In this document: positions 1 to 7,664 of the stretch, piece by piece | Layout of the letters: each line of letters starts with the position of its first letter | How positions within the stretch are numbered: position 1 is the first letter of the stretch | Assembly: GCA_036939755.1 (NCBI GenBank) | Contig: JALLAZ010000533.1 | Span: 1-14,446 of the forward strand | Source of the DNA: Stephanodiscus triporus | Lineage: Eukaryota > Bacillariophyta > Thalassiosirophyceae > Thalassiosirales > Thalassiosiraceae | Direction: 5' to 3' | DNA length: 14,446 nucleotides | Position numbers and translations under genes: made by a program | The notes under the pieces: generated by a model | Seen by the model: the letters and a program-made list of their open reading frames with translations, nothing else | What the model was told of the DNA's origin: nothing | The model's database searches: none

Positions 1-322
1 ACATTAATGTAACGTAGCTAAGTTTGTAACATGTCACAGGATTCCCTCAACTCCACTTGTTAGAATCGTACTCGAGTTAGTGTGGCTTACGATACACCAT
101 TTTTTTGGCGCGTGGGGTCGAAAGTTTGTTGTTCATGTGCACCGTCTTTTTTCTTCTGGGGGGGAATTGGAACAACTATTTTCGATATTTTAGTGATAAT
201 GATATAACTGATAACCACCTCCCTCCTGCCAATGCCGTGCGTCAGCAAGCATTATACCTAGCAAGGCCACATCCGCGACGGGGAGGAGACGACGGCGAGC
301 AGAGTGGAGGATCCGTAGGAGC
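1..322. other. upstream flank of the Twinkle-like gene; no gene seen
   Basis: This stretch is AT-richer than the coding sequence after it and probably holds the promoter and 5' untranslated region of the primase-helicase gene. The only longer plus-strand reading frame begins with TTG, has no recognisable domain and overlaps the following gene out of frame. I saw no RNA gene. An upstream non-coding or signal-encoding exon of the next gene cannot be excluded. Confidence 0.4.
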
Positions 323-566
323 ATGTTACGAACGCGATCGATCGCGATGGCATCGTCCCGCGCCATCCCCGCCGACCAATGCGGCTCGTCGTTGCGGTCG
401 CAGCAGCGACGACGAAGGATGCCAATAACATGGCCGTCGCCTACGTTCTCGTCGTCGTCGGAGATGCGTGACGTCGACGACGTCCGCGGGACTTCCTCCA
501 AGGTCGGCCCGCGCCTTCGGCACTGGCGATCGTCGTCGTCGAGGCCTCCGGGAACGGCATTGGCAT

Positions 567-603
<37 letters not shown>

Positions 604-3600
604 AACTACTTCGACGGGCAGACGCGGCGAACGCCATCGCGACGCCTCCTTCCTCTTCCGCGACGATTGCACGACCGTCGCCATCCAGAGGCGGACGAGG
701 GTGTTCGTCTCGGCCCACAATCGCACGCTGCGCGACTCGACGTCGGCGGGGTCGATAGTGTCCTACGTTCGATCCCGCCTCCCCCACCTCCGCGACGGCG
801 ACGACCCGACGATGTCGGACTTTCGAATCACGTCGTCGCACGTCATCCTCAAGTCGTGTCCCTTCTGTCCCAAGAGTACCGGCGGGAAGATCGACAACTG
901 CTACAAGCTCTACGTGGCCGTGGGGAGCGGGGCATACTATTGCCACAGGTGCGGGGCCAAGGGGAGCTGGTACGACTTTAAGAACGAACTGTCGGGGGGA
1001 TATGTCCACGGCGAACAGGGAGGTATCGCTTCGGACGCGCACGATCGGGGGGATGGCGGCCTCGCAGATCGTGTCGTCGGACGTCATCCTGGTCCTCATC
1101 CACCCCGTACGAACGATAACAAAGGCGGTGGCGGCGGCAGCGGCGGCGGGGCGGCGCCACTACCGATGCCCCCCAAGAAGCTGAACTCGCTTTACATCGC
1201 CAAGCTGTTCGAGAACGACTCTCGCGTGGCCGCCGACGGCGGGGACGGCGACTGCGACATCGGTCCGACATCGTCCTCGAGACGTTACAACGTCAACTCC
1301 GAAAACGACGACGGCGAAGCAGCGCTGCGCTACCTGACCAAAGTGCGCGGGTTGGATCGCAACACGCTTCGCAAGTACGGGATAGGATGCGCCAGGTACA
1401 ACTTCCCCGTGGTCGCCGGCAAGGACGGTAAGAAGAAGGACGGCGGCGGGGGGGGATCGAGCGGCGTCTCCTACGCGAGCAGCACGTGCGTGACCTTCCC
1501 GTGGATGATGCGCATGGGCGAGGTGGCGGAATTGGAGGAGATGAGGGGGGCGAGGTATGTTTGGAGGACGGCTGCGATGGACGTCGATGGCGACAGCGTC
1601 GGCGTGCCCGACGCAGGCGTCGACTCCGCGCTGACGACGACGACGACGAAGAAGAAGAAGGATAAGCCCGTCGCGGAAATGACGGCGTTGGAGCGATATC
1701 ACTACAGAAAGGAGAGAAAGAAGATGAGGCAACTCGAAAGGGATGAAGGAGAAGACGCCAAGAGGAAGGAGAAAGAACGAACAGGACAACCATTCCGACT
1801 GCCGCAATCGCACGTGGGCGAAAAAGGCGTCGGAGGAGCAGGAGAAGACGAAGAGGACGACGACGAGGCGGACATCGAATCCATCCACGGGCCATACGTC
1901 GCACGTCGGATCAAGGCCCGCTCCATCGAGCAAAAGTCGTGGCAGCGGCTTGACCCGCCCGGGGGCGGGTCAGGCCTCTTCGGGTGGCACACCGTCCCGC
2001 ATTCCGCGTCGGAAATAATCATCACCGAAGGAGAATTCGACGCCATGGCGGTGTACCAGGCCACGGGACGACCGGCCGTGAGCCTGCCCAACGGCTGCAG
2101 GTCGTTCCCAACCGACATATTGGTGCTGATGGAGAGGTTCGACACGGTTTACATATGGATGGACAACGATGGGCCGGGGCAGGAGGGGGCCGAGACGTTC
2201 GCGAAGAAATTGGGAGTGGAACGATGCCTGGTTGTGAGGCCGAGTGGCAAGCGGGGTTGGAGAGGTCGGACGGCGAATGACGTCAATGATGGCGAGCATG
2301 CCGAGGAGGACGATACCACCGGTACATCCAGATCATTGCCGCCGGCGCCGCCGAAGGATGCCAACGAGGCACTATTGAAGGGGTGGGACATCAACGAACT
2401 GTTGGAAGAGGCCACAGAGATACCACACGAGAGAATATTGAAGTTTGCGGACCTCAGGGATCAGGTTATTCACGAAATCATAAACCCGGAAAAATATCGA
2501 GGAGGTGAGTAGTCGAATATTATGGTCTCTGCGGTCATCCGTTTTGTCCTTTATTCATATTTGCTTCGAAGCTCCGATTGCGAGCCTTCCTGGCTTCACT
2601 TCTCTTATCAAAGGATTCCGTCGAGGTGAAATGACTGTCCTCACGGGACCCACGGGGTAAGCTTTGTGTGCGTAGTATTGTACAGATGGGGTGAAGCATT
2701 CATCGTTCTGCGATATCATCATCATCGGGATATTTCTTTCCCATCACTGACCCAATTCCCAATACATCAACGTCATTCGTAAAGGTCCGGTAAAACAACA
2801 TTCCTGGGACAGGTGAGCCTTGACCTTGCCGAGCAAGGGATTAACGTCCTCTGGGGCAGCTTCGAAATCAAGAATACCAGACTCATGCACAAGCTATTAC
2901 AGCAGTACATGAGGGACGTGCTCCCGGTGGGACTTGCCGACAAGGACAACATCTCCGAGGTGGAGAAGCGACAGCAAATGACGGCATTGATGGCGCTCGC
3001 CGACAAATTCGAAACTCTGCCAATGCATTTCATGAAATTCCACGGAGGATCCGACATTGATCACGTCCTTGATGCGATGGAGTATGCCGCCTACGTCCAC
3101 GACGTTGATCATATTATATTGGACAACATGCAATTCATGATAAGTAGGGCTGCGAGCGCGAATAGGAAAGGCAGCTCGTCGTATGACAAGTTTGACATGC
3201 AGGACCTCGCCATCGAAAAATTTCGCAAGTTCGCCACGGATTATAACGTGCACGTCTCGCTAGTGGTCCACCCGCGGAAGGAGGACGAGGGCGCCAAGCT
3301 CGGGATATCCTCTTTCTACGGCAGCGCAAAGGCCACCCAGGAGGCCGACACCGTCCTCATCCTGCAGAGCGATGGCAAGCGGAAGTTCGTCGACGTCAGA
3401 AAGAATCGTTTCGACGGTACGTTGGGGCACGTGCCACTGTACTTCGATCGCAAGAGCGGAAGGTACAGCGAGACGTCGCCCGATGTGAATGCTCCGCAGA
3501 GGACGTCAATACCGACGGGGGTTTCGGCCATGAGCAGTTCTAAGCATCGGCTCATTGGCGTCTCTGCAGTTTCAGCATCGTCTCCTTCGATGTACGACGA

Positions 3601-3628
3601 TATTAGGAGTCAGCACCCGCTATCGTGA
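323..3628 (+). CDS. TWINKLE: Twinkle-type organellar DNA primase-helicase (3 exons)
   Basis: Exons are 323-2504, 2572-2656 and 2785-3628, joined over GT-AG introns of 67 and 128 nt, giving about 1036 aa. Seen in order: an Arg/Ser-rich N-terminus suiting an organelle presequence; a primase zinc ribbon with C179, C182, C207 and C210; a TOPRIM region with ITEGEFDA (E569) and WMDNDGPG (D614, D616); linker; then the helicase core with WGSFE (about 779), Walker A GPTGSGKTTF (753-762), Walker B IILDN (866-870), HPRKEDEG (about 918), GSAKATQEAD (935-944) and KNRFDG (about 962). This is the T7 gp4/Twinkle order; the family unwinds DNA at organelle replication forks. Low-complexity inserts (poly-Thr, poly-Gly, a Lys/Glu-rich block at about 438-520) make it longer than usual. 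Joining exons 1-2-3 restores KYRG-APIASLPGF and the full Walker A. The start is the first in-frame ATG; codon 9 is an alternative. Mitochondrial versus plastid location is not resolved. The gene converges on the minus-strand GAPDH. Confidence 0.93.
571..603 (+). repeat. (GAC)11 trinucleotide microsatellite in coding sequence
   Basis: Eleven perfect GAC units are read as ACG codons and encode most of a 13-residue threonine run near residue 84-96 of the Twinkle-like protein, before the zinc ribbon. The tract lies in the poorly conserved N-terminal extension. It creates long artificial reading frames (poly-Val, poly-Arg) on the other strand and frames. Confidence 0.9.
2505..2571 (+). other. intron 1 of the Twinkle-like gene (67 nt)
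   Basis: The donor is GTGAGT and the acceptor is TTCGAAG. The exons join in phase 1 (gga g|ct ccg) and restore the linker just before the helicase core. Reading through the donor meets a TAG within three codons, so splicing is required. Confidence 0.8.
2657..2784 (+). other. intron 2 of the Twinkle-like gene, splitting Walker A
   Basis: The donor is GTAAGC and the acceptor is CGTAAAG. It is a phase-2 intron inside the glycine codon of GPT-G-SGKTTF. Reading through the donor gives an immediate TAA, and the splice restores a canonical P-loop, which strongly supports these exact junctions. Confidence 0.88.
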
Positions 3629-3686
3629 TCGACATTAAGTGATTTACACTGTCTCTTTTCACACATCTTTAAAGTGTGCTGAAAGG

Positions 3687-3863
3687 GACGCACGGAGTTC
3701 GATTATCGACGCCCTATCGACGCAGGTCATCGACAAGACCATGGTGAAGATATACGCGTAGTAGGACAACGAGTGCGGTTACTCGAAACGGATGGCGGAA
3801 TTGTGCCACATCGTCGCGGCAAAGTACATCGCGGAGGTTGAGCCGACGTTCAAGCACGAGTGA
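3687..3863 (+). pseudogene. decayed 3'-terminal fragment of a GAPDH gene
   Basis: The frame starting at 3687 reads [19 protein letters not shown], two consecutive TAG codons, then [27 protein letters not shown] and a stop. It aligns almost residue for residue with the last 59 codons of the minus-strand GAPDH gene nearby, where the two TAGs are Trp and Tyr of the conserved WYDNE motif. It has no start, NAD-binding half or catalytic region. Similarity continues a little past the stop (TGAATATTGC here, TAAATATATTGC in the intact copy), so genomic DNA including the 3' end was duplicated, in inverted orientation. It shares the unusual NEC (normally NEW or NEF) with the neighbour, which points to common recent ancestry. 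I infer it is not translated. Confidence 0.88.
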
Positions 3864-4007
3864 ATATTGCTAATTGAAGGTACTCTTCTGCCAAAGTAGC
3901 GTAATTAGGAAGAGAGATGTAAGATATTCATCAATTATGAACCATTTGATAGCTGTTTTGACCAACTCAGAGCTCGATTTTCTACCTTTCTCATAGTAAG
4001 TGAACGA

Positions 4008-4339
4008 TTGGAGGTCCGCCAGAACCAATGCTCTCTCAAGAGGTTTCTGCTTCCTTTCGTCTTCCGGTTACTTCACAGCGAGAAGAGAAGATTTCTTCTT
4101 CGGCAGCGCAGCGCTAGGAGGTTGAAGGAATACCATAACAAGTTCCTCGCCGGAATACGTATCGTACTTACTAAGGTTCATGAGAGCAGGGGTAAAATAA
4201 AATTTTATTTAGTACCGAAAAGGACAGTCTGAATAAAGCCTATGTCGATAAGTTCGCTTCGCAAATCAAGGCTTTGATTAAGCGCGAGCCTCACTAGGTG
4301 GAGTATACTGATGGACGTTACACAATTCACTACGAGTGA
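4008..4339 (+). pseudogene. possible unidentified coding remnant
   Basis: A 74-codon frame without an ATG runs to about 4232. The stretch from 4196 in another frame reads LFSTEKDSLNKAYVDKFASQ, then IKALIKREPH, TAG, VEYTDGRYTIHYE and TGA. The composition (alternating Lys/Glu/aliphatic, then an aromatic-rich tail) looks like real protein rather than random DNA, but it needs a frame change and contains stops. I do not recognise the family. It lies just downstream of the decayed GAPDH fragment on the same strand and may have arrived in the same duplication. Confidence 0.25.
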
Positions 4340-4576
4340 GAGAGAGCAAAATGTTAAAGATTAACTGTCTTCATCGGCTGGCCCTCCAAACGTTCACAAA
4401 CGACTCATAAAGATTGCAATGGAGCCCAGATTTGTATGGATACGTTGTTCACACGTCACAATGAATCTCTTTCATGTTGATAATGAGTCACTTTTAACTC
4501 TCACAATAGACCCAACGTGATAAGCGGTACCAATTATTATTTCCCCATAAGCCACCCACTTTCATTTGCAATATAT

Positions 4577-6132
4577 TTAATTGTACTTGAACGTCGGCTC
4601 CACCCCTGCAATGAACTTCGCCGCGACGATGTGACACAATTCCGCCATCCGCTTCGAGTAACTGCACTCATTGTCGTACCACGCGTATATCTTCACCATG
4701 GTCTTGTCGATGACCTGTGTTGATAGGGTGTCGATAATCAAACTCTGTGCATCGTTGGTGTAGTCCGTTGAGACGAGTGGCTGCACCTCGTACCCAAGTA
4801 TCCCTTTCAGGGGTCCCTCCTTGCTCGCCTTCTTGAGCGCGGCGTTGACTTCCTCAACGGTAACCCCGCCCTCTTTCTCAATCTCGAAGACGCAATCGGT
4901 GAGGCTCGCGTTCAGAGAGAAACGTGTATGGCGAGTCTGTTGAGCCTCCCCTTGAGTTTGGGGTAGATCTCCACGATGGCCGTGGAACTGCCGGTAGAGG
5001 TGGAGGTGGGGCGGAGATTGAGCATTCCGGACCAAGCGCATCGGAGATTGTCTTTCTTGGTGTTAGGCATGTCCACAATGGTCTGATTTGATAGGGTCAT
5101 TGATGTGAATGATGAACAGTGAGAATGGGCGAGAGTCACAAACAAAAAAAAGGTTCAGTCTCGCAAGAAGCCGTGGCAGCCTCGGAAATCACAAATGTAA
5201 AAAGAGGTACAAGGACGCACCTGAGTGGCAGTCACGTTGTGAACGGTGGTGATGCACCCGTGCTTGATACCGAAATTCTCCTTGATGACCCTCACTGAAC
5301 GCGAAACGGAGGAACGGAGAATTGGTGAATCGGGGGCGCGATGGGATCATATGTTATTGCGTAACAAACAAAAAATTAATGTGTCGATGACTTTGGTTAG
5401 CTCCGTCGATTTCGCGGCAAACAGACGGAGCGGAGAATACGGCGCGTTTCCTCACCGACTGGCGCCAGACTGTCGAAATTAAGACGACGGCGATCGTTGA
5501 GATGCAAAAGAAAGCGAATGAATGGTGTCGCGGTTAGAGATACCGTCGAAGAAATTCCACGTCCTCCGTCATTCATGAATGTATCCCCGGACGAGGGGGG
5601 CGGGTATGACTTCTCACCAATTGGTCGTGCAGCTGGCATTCGTGACGAGCCTCAATTCCTCCGTCAACAGATGATCGTTGCACCCCAACACAACGTTCAG
5701 GCATCCAGCCTCCTTGACTGGGGCGCTAACTACCACGCGCTTCACGCCGCAAACGTCGAAGTAGTCGTTCAATTGCTCCTTGACCTTGAGGAACTTCCCC
5801 GTGCACTCCATGACCAGTTCGACCCCCTTCCCGCTCCAATCGACTTCCTTGTAATCCTTGCAGCGGGTGAAGGTGACGAGCTTCCCGTCGACGGTGAACC
5901 CCGACCCGTCGTCGAGGACGACCACGTTTTTGTCCCACGTGCCGTGGACGGAATCGTACTTGATGAGGTACGCCGCCGACTCGCACGAGCACAGGTCGTT
6001 GACGTGGACTACGTCGAGGAGGGGATCGTCGAAGGCGTATCGGAAGACGAGTCGTCCGATTCGACCGAAGCCGTTGACTGCGCAGGTTACCATGGTGCTG
6101 TCTTTTCGCTGTGTATGCGAGCGGATGGACAT
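4577..6132 (-). CDS. GAPDH: glyceraldehyde-3-phosphate dehydrogenase, 4 exons incl. a 14-nt microexon; frame broken in the last exon
   Basis: On the minus strand the exons are 6132-5618, 5469-5456, 5294-5221 and 5082-4577, with GT-AG introns of 148, 161 and 138 nt. The product has the NAD-binding start [18 protein letters not shown], the catalytic ASCTTNC (Cys168 from the first ATG), LAPVV from the microexon, [10 protein letters not shown] with the catalytic His, then the C-terminal half ending VEPTFKYN. The enzyme oxidises glyceraldehyde-3-phosphate with NAD and phosphate. No targeting peptide is obvious, so a cytosolic form is likely. The ATG at 6093 (context CACCATGG) gives the usual GAPDH start; the ATG at 6132 adds 13 residues. 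Exon 4 reads to TGA at 4914-4912 and then continues conserved in another frame ([10 protein letters not shown] onward), so one base is missing or two are extra in the CTCTCT run at about 4914-4921. Conserved positions also differ: AIHVSL where A-R-V-P is usual, NECSYS for NEWGYS. It may be a decaying paralogue or carry a sequence error. Confidence 0.85.
5456..5469 (-). other. 14-nt microexon of GAPDH
   Basis: On the minus strand CGACAG|TCTGGCGCCAGTCG|GTGAGG has both an AG acceptor and a GTGAGG donor. Exon 1 ends AAT-TG and exon 3 begins TG-AGG. Only with these 14 bases does the join read TTN-C-L-A-P-V-V-R-V-I-K, the family sequence that directly follows the catalytic cysteine. Skipping it would lose LAPV and shift the frame. 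Confidence 0.85.
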
Positions 6133-6499
6133 TGATGGGGGAGCGCGGAGGGCGATGTTTTGGTTGTGTTGAGAGCGAGAGTGTCAGAGATGAACACCGA
6201 GGCGAGCTTTTTTACTTATCTACCTAGCCACACTCATTGATGGTGAGATGATGTTTGACTTACGAACACCCAAAAAGAGTACGATAGATTCTGAAAGATG
6301 AAAGATTCTTGGGAAGATTCCTCACTTGCTCCGCTCCTCCGTCCGTCCGTCGCTTCCCCACACAGCGGGCGGGAGTCTTCCCGCCAATAAACTCGTACCA
6401 AAATTTCACCTGCGGGACGTTCGTACTTTTCCACACACGCTGAACTCTCGCAAAAACCAACAACAGAAACAGGTGACTTAACCACCAGAAGTAGAGATC
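6133..6499. promoter_or_regulatory. shared upstream region of divergent GAPDH and SirB genes
   Basis: These 367 nt lie between the outermost starts of two genes transcribed away from each other and must contain both 5' regions. I see no clear TATA box or palindromic operator. Small frames inside it have no family resemblance and are taken as chance. Confidence 0.5.
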
Positions 6500-7504
6500 A
6501 TGACCGCCGCCGAGATGGCACTCGTCGCATTAGTCGCTGTCGTCGCGGTCATCGCGAAGCCCTCCGCATTCGCCCCCGCATCATCATCATCGAAGGCGCG
6601 GCGACGACGGCGTGCGGCTTTCGACGTCGTGGGAGGCGCCGGCGCGCGTCGCTGGACGTCGGAGGCGGCGCTCTCGACGACGACGGACGACGAGTTCGAC
6701 CCCTTCCTGCGAAGTCCCCTCTCGTTCGGGTCCTCCTCCTCCTCCGCCGCCGCCGCCGCCGCCGTTTCCGAAAACGATGACGGCGATCTGGCGGCGAGGA
6801 GGACGAATTTTGGATTCCTCACTTACGCCGAGTGCAACGTCGGCAGAGGATCGGCGGCGGCGGCCGAGGCGGCAGAAATCCTCGCGTCGTCGGAATTCGA
6901 TCCACTCCTCAGCCCACATGTCTACGTTAACGGGGTCGATGCCGGTCGCCCCCCCCCCTCTTCCTCGTCATCGTCCTCGGGGGTCGCGGCCCCGGCCACA
7001 ACGACGACGCCCCGACGACGGAAGGTGGGAATACTCCTCATCGATCACGGGTCGAAGCGAAGCGCGAGCAACGAGCACATCCACGCGGTGGCCAGGATGT
7101 ACGAACGCACGCTGAAAGAGAGGGAAGATGTCGTGGGCGGTGGTGGGGCAGGCGCGACGACGGTCGTGCGGGCGGCGCACATGGAGATATCCGCGCCGTC
7201 CATCCTCGACGCGCTACGCGACGTCCTCGTCGCGGACGGCGTCGCGGAGGTCGTGTGCGTGCCGTACTTCCTAAGCCCGGGCAGGCACGCCACGGAGGAC
7301 GTGCCGAATCTCATCGCCGAGGCGAGGGACGTCCTAGGGAGGGAGGGCCTGCTGTCAAGGGCGAGGTCGGCGGATGCGGGCTCTGCGGACGACGACGATG
7401 ACGACGACGAGATTCCCATTTTGGTGAGCGATGCGCTGGGAACGCACCTGGAGGGCATGCTGGACGCGGTGGACAATCTGGTTGAGCGGACTCTGAACAA
7501 GTGA
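6500..7504 (+). CDS. sirB: plastid-targeted sirohydrochlorin ferrochelatase (SirB/CbiX family)
   Basis: A single exon encodes 334 aa. Residues 5-19 are a hydrophobic signal segment followed by PSAFAP (21-26). This is the ASAFAP-type site, with Phe at +1, that directs nuclear-encoded proteins through the secondary plastid envelope. A basic, Ser/Ala-rich transit region with poly-Ala, poly-Ser and Asp runs follows. The catalytic domain spans about 174-332: VGILLIDHGSKR (H183), AHMEISAPSI, VPYFLSPGRHATEDVPN (H263) and SDALGTHLEGM. These are the CbiX/SirB signatures; the two His are the expected metal-site ligands. The family inserts Fe2+ into sirohydrochlorin to make siroheme for nitrite and sulfite reductases. 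An Asp-rich insertion (297-303) precedes the last strand. The start is the first in-frame ATG and gives a proper signal. The stop lies inside a GTGAGT donor-like sequence, so alternative 3' splicing is possible, though the domain ends at normal length. Confidence 0.9.
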   Translation: MTAAEMALVALVAVVAVIAKPSAFAPASSSSKARRRRRAAFDVVGGAGARRWTSEAALSTTTDDEFDPFLRSPLSFGSSSSSAAAAAAVSENDDGDLAARRTNFGFLTYAECNVGRGSAAAAEAAEILASSEFDPLLSPHVYVNGVDAGRPPPSSSSSSSGVAAPATTTTPRRRKVGILLIDHGSKRSASNEHIHAVARMYERTLKEREDVVGGGGAGATTVVRAAHMEISAPSILDALRDVLVADGVAEVVCVPYFLSPGRHATEDVPNLIAEARDVLGREGLLSRARSADAGSADDDDDDDEIPILVSDALGTHLEGMLDAVDNLVERTLNK

Positions 7505-7664
7505 GTTGGGGTCGAAACGCGAACGAGTGCGTGTGTGTGTGTGTGGGAGGGGGGGGGGGGGGGGGTACGATCATTGTGCAATAGATAAAATATAAATACC
7601 TCTGCGATGATCTTGATAGACGCTAATGAAAGATGAATTCCGCTGGTGACCATCTGCCTAGAAC
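7505..7664. other. 3' region between convergent SirB and F-box genes
   Basis: This short intergenic stretch holds a (GT)n run at about 7531-7545 and a 17-G tract at 7549-7565. An A/T-rich segment at about 7582-7598 could serve polyadenylation of the plus-strand gene. No gene lies here. Confidence 0.6.
7531..7565. repeat. (GT)n microsatellite followed by a 17-nt G-run
   Basis: GTGTGTGTGTGTGTG is followed by GGAG and then 17 consecutive G. The tract falls in the predicted 3' untranslated region of the sirohydrochlorin ferrochelatase transcript and could form G-quadruplexes in RNA. Homopolymers of this length are also error-prone in sequencing, so the exact length is uncertain. Confidence 0.85.

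Larger units (their letters stand above)
3629..4576. other. intergenic region between convergent genes, with coding remnants
   Basis: This 0.95-kb stretch separates the stops of the Twinkle-like gene (+) and GAPDH (-). It contains the decayed GAPDH 3' fragment and a second coding-like remnant, both listed separately. The rest (about 4340-4576) is AT-rich, with no reading frame or RNA gene that I can support, and presumably includes the two 3' untranslated regions. Confidence 0.6.

Noticed and set aside
190..1933. Long minus-strand frames opposite the Twinkle-like gene (190-726, 326-1099, 1160-1933, 1293-1904)
   Set aside because: They are rich in Arg, Val or Ser runs produced by the GAC/ACG repeats and GC-rich codons of the true plus-strand gene, and show no domain.
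5497..6135. 212-codon plus-strand frame opposite GAPDH exon 1
   Set aside because: The minus strand encodes an unmistakable NAD-binding GAPDH half. The plus frame has no family resemblance.
6234..6485. 83-codon minus-strand frame between GAPDH and SirB
   Set aside because: It has no motif and lies in the shared upstream region of two divergent genes. It is most likely chance.
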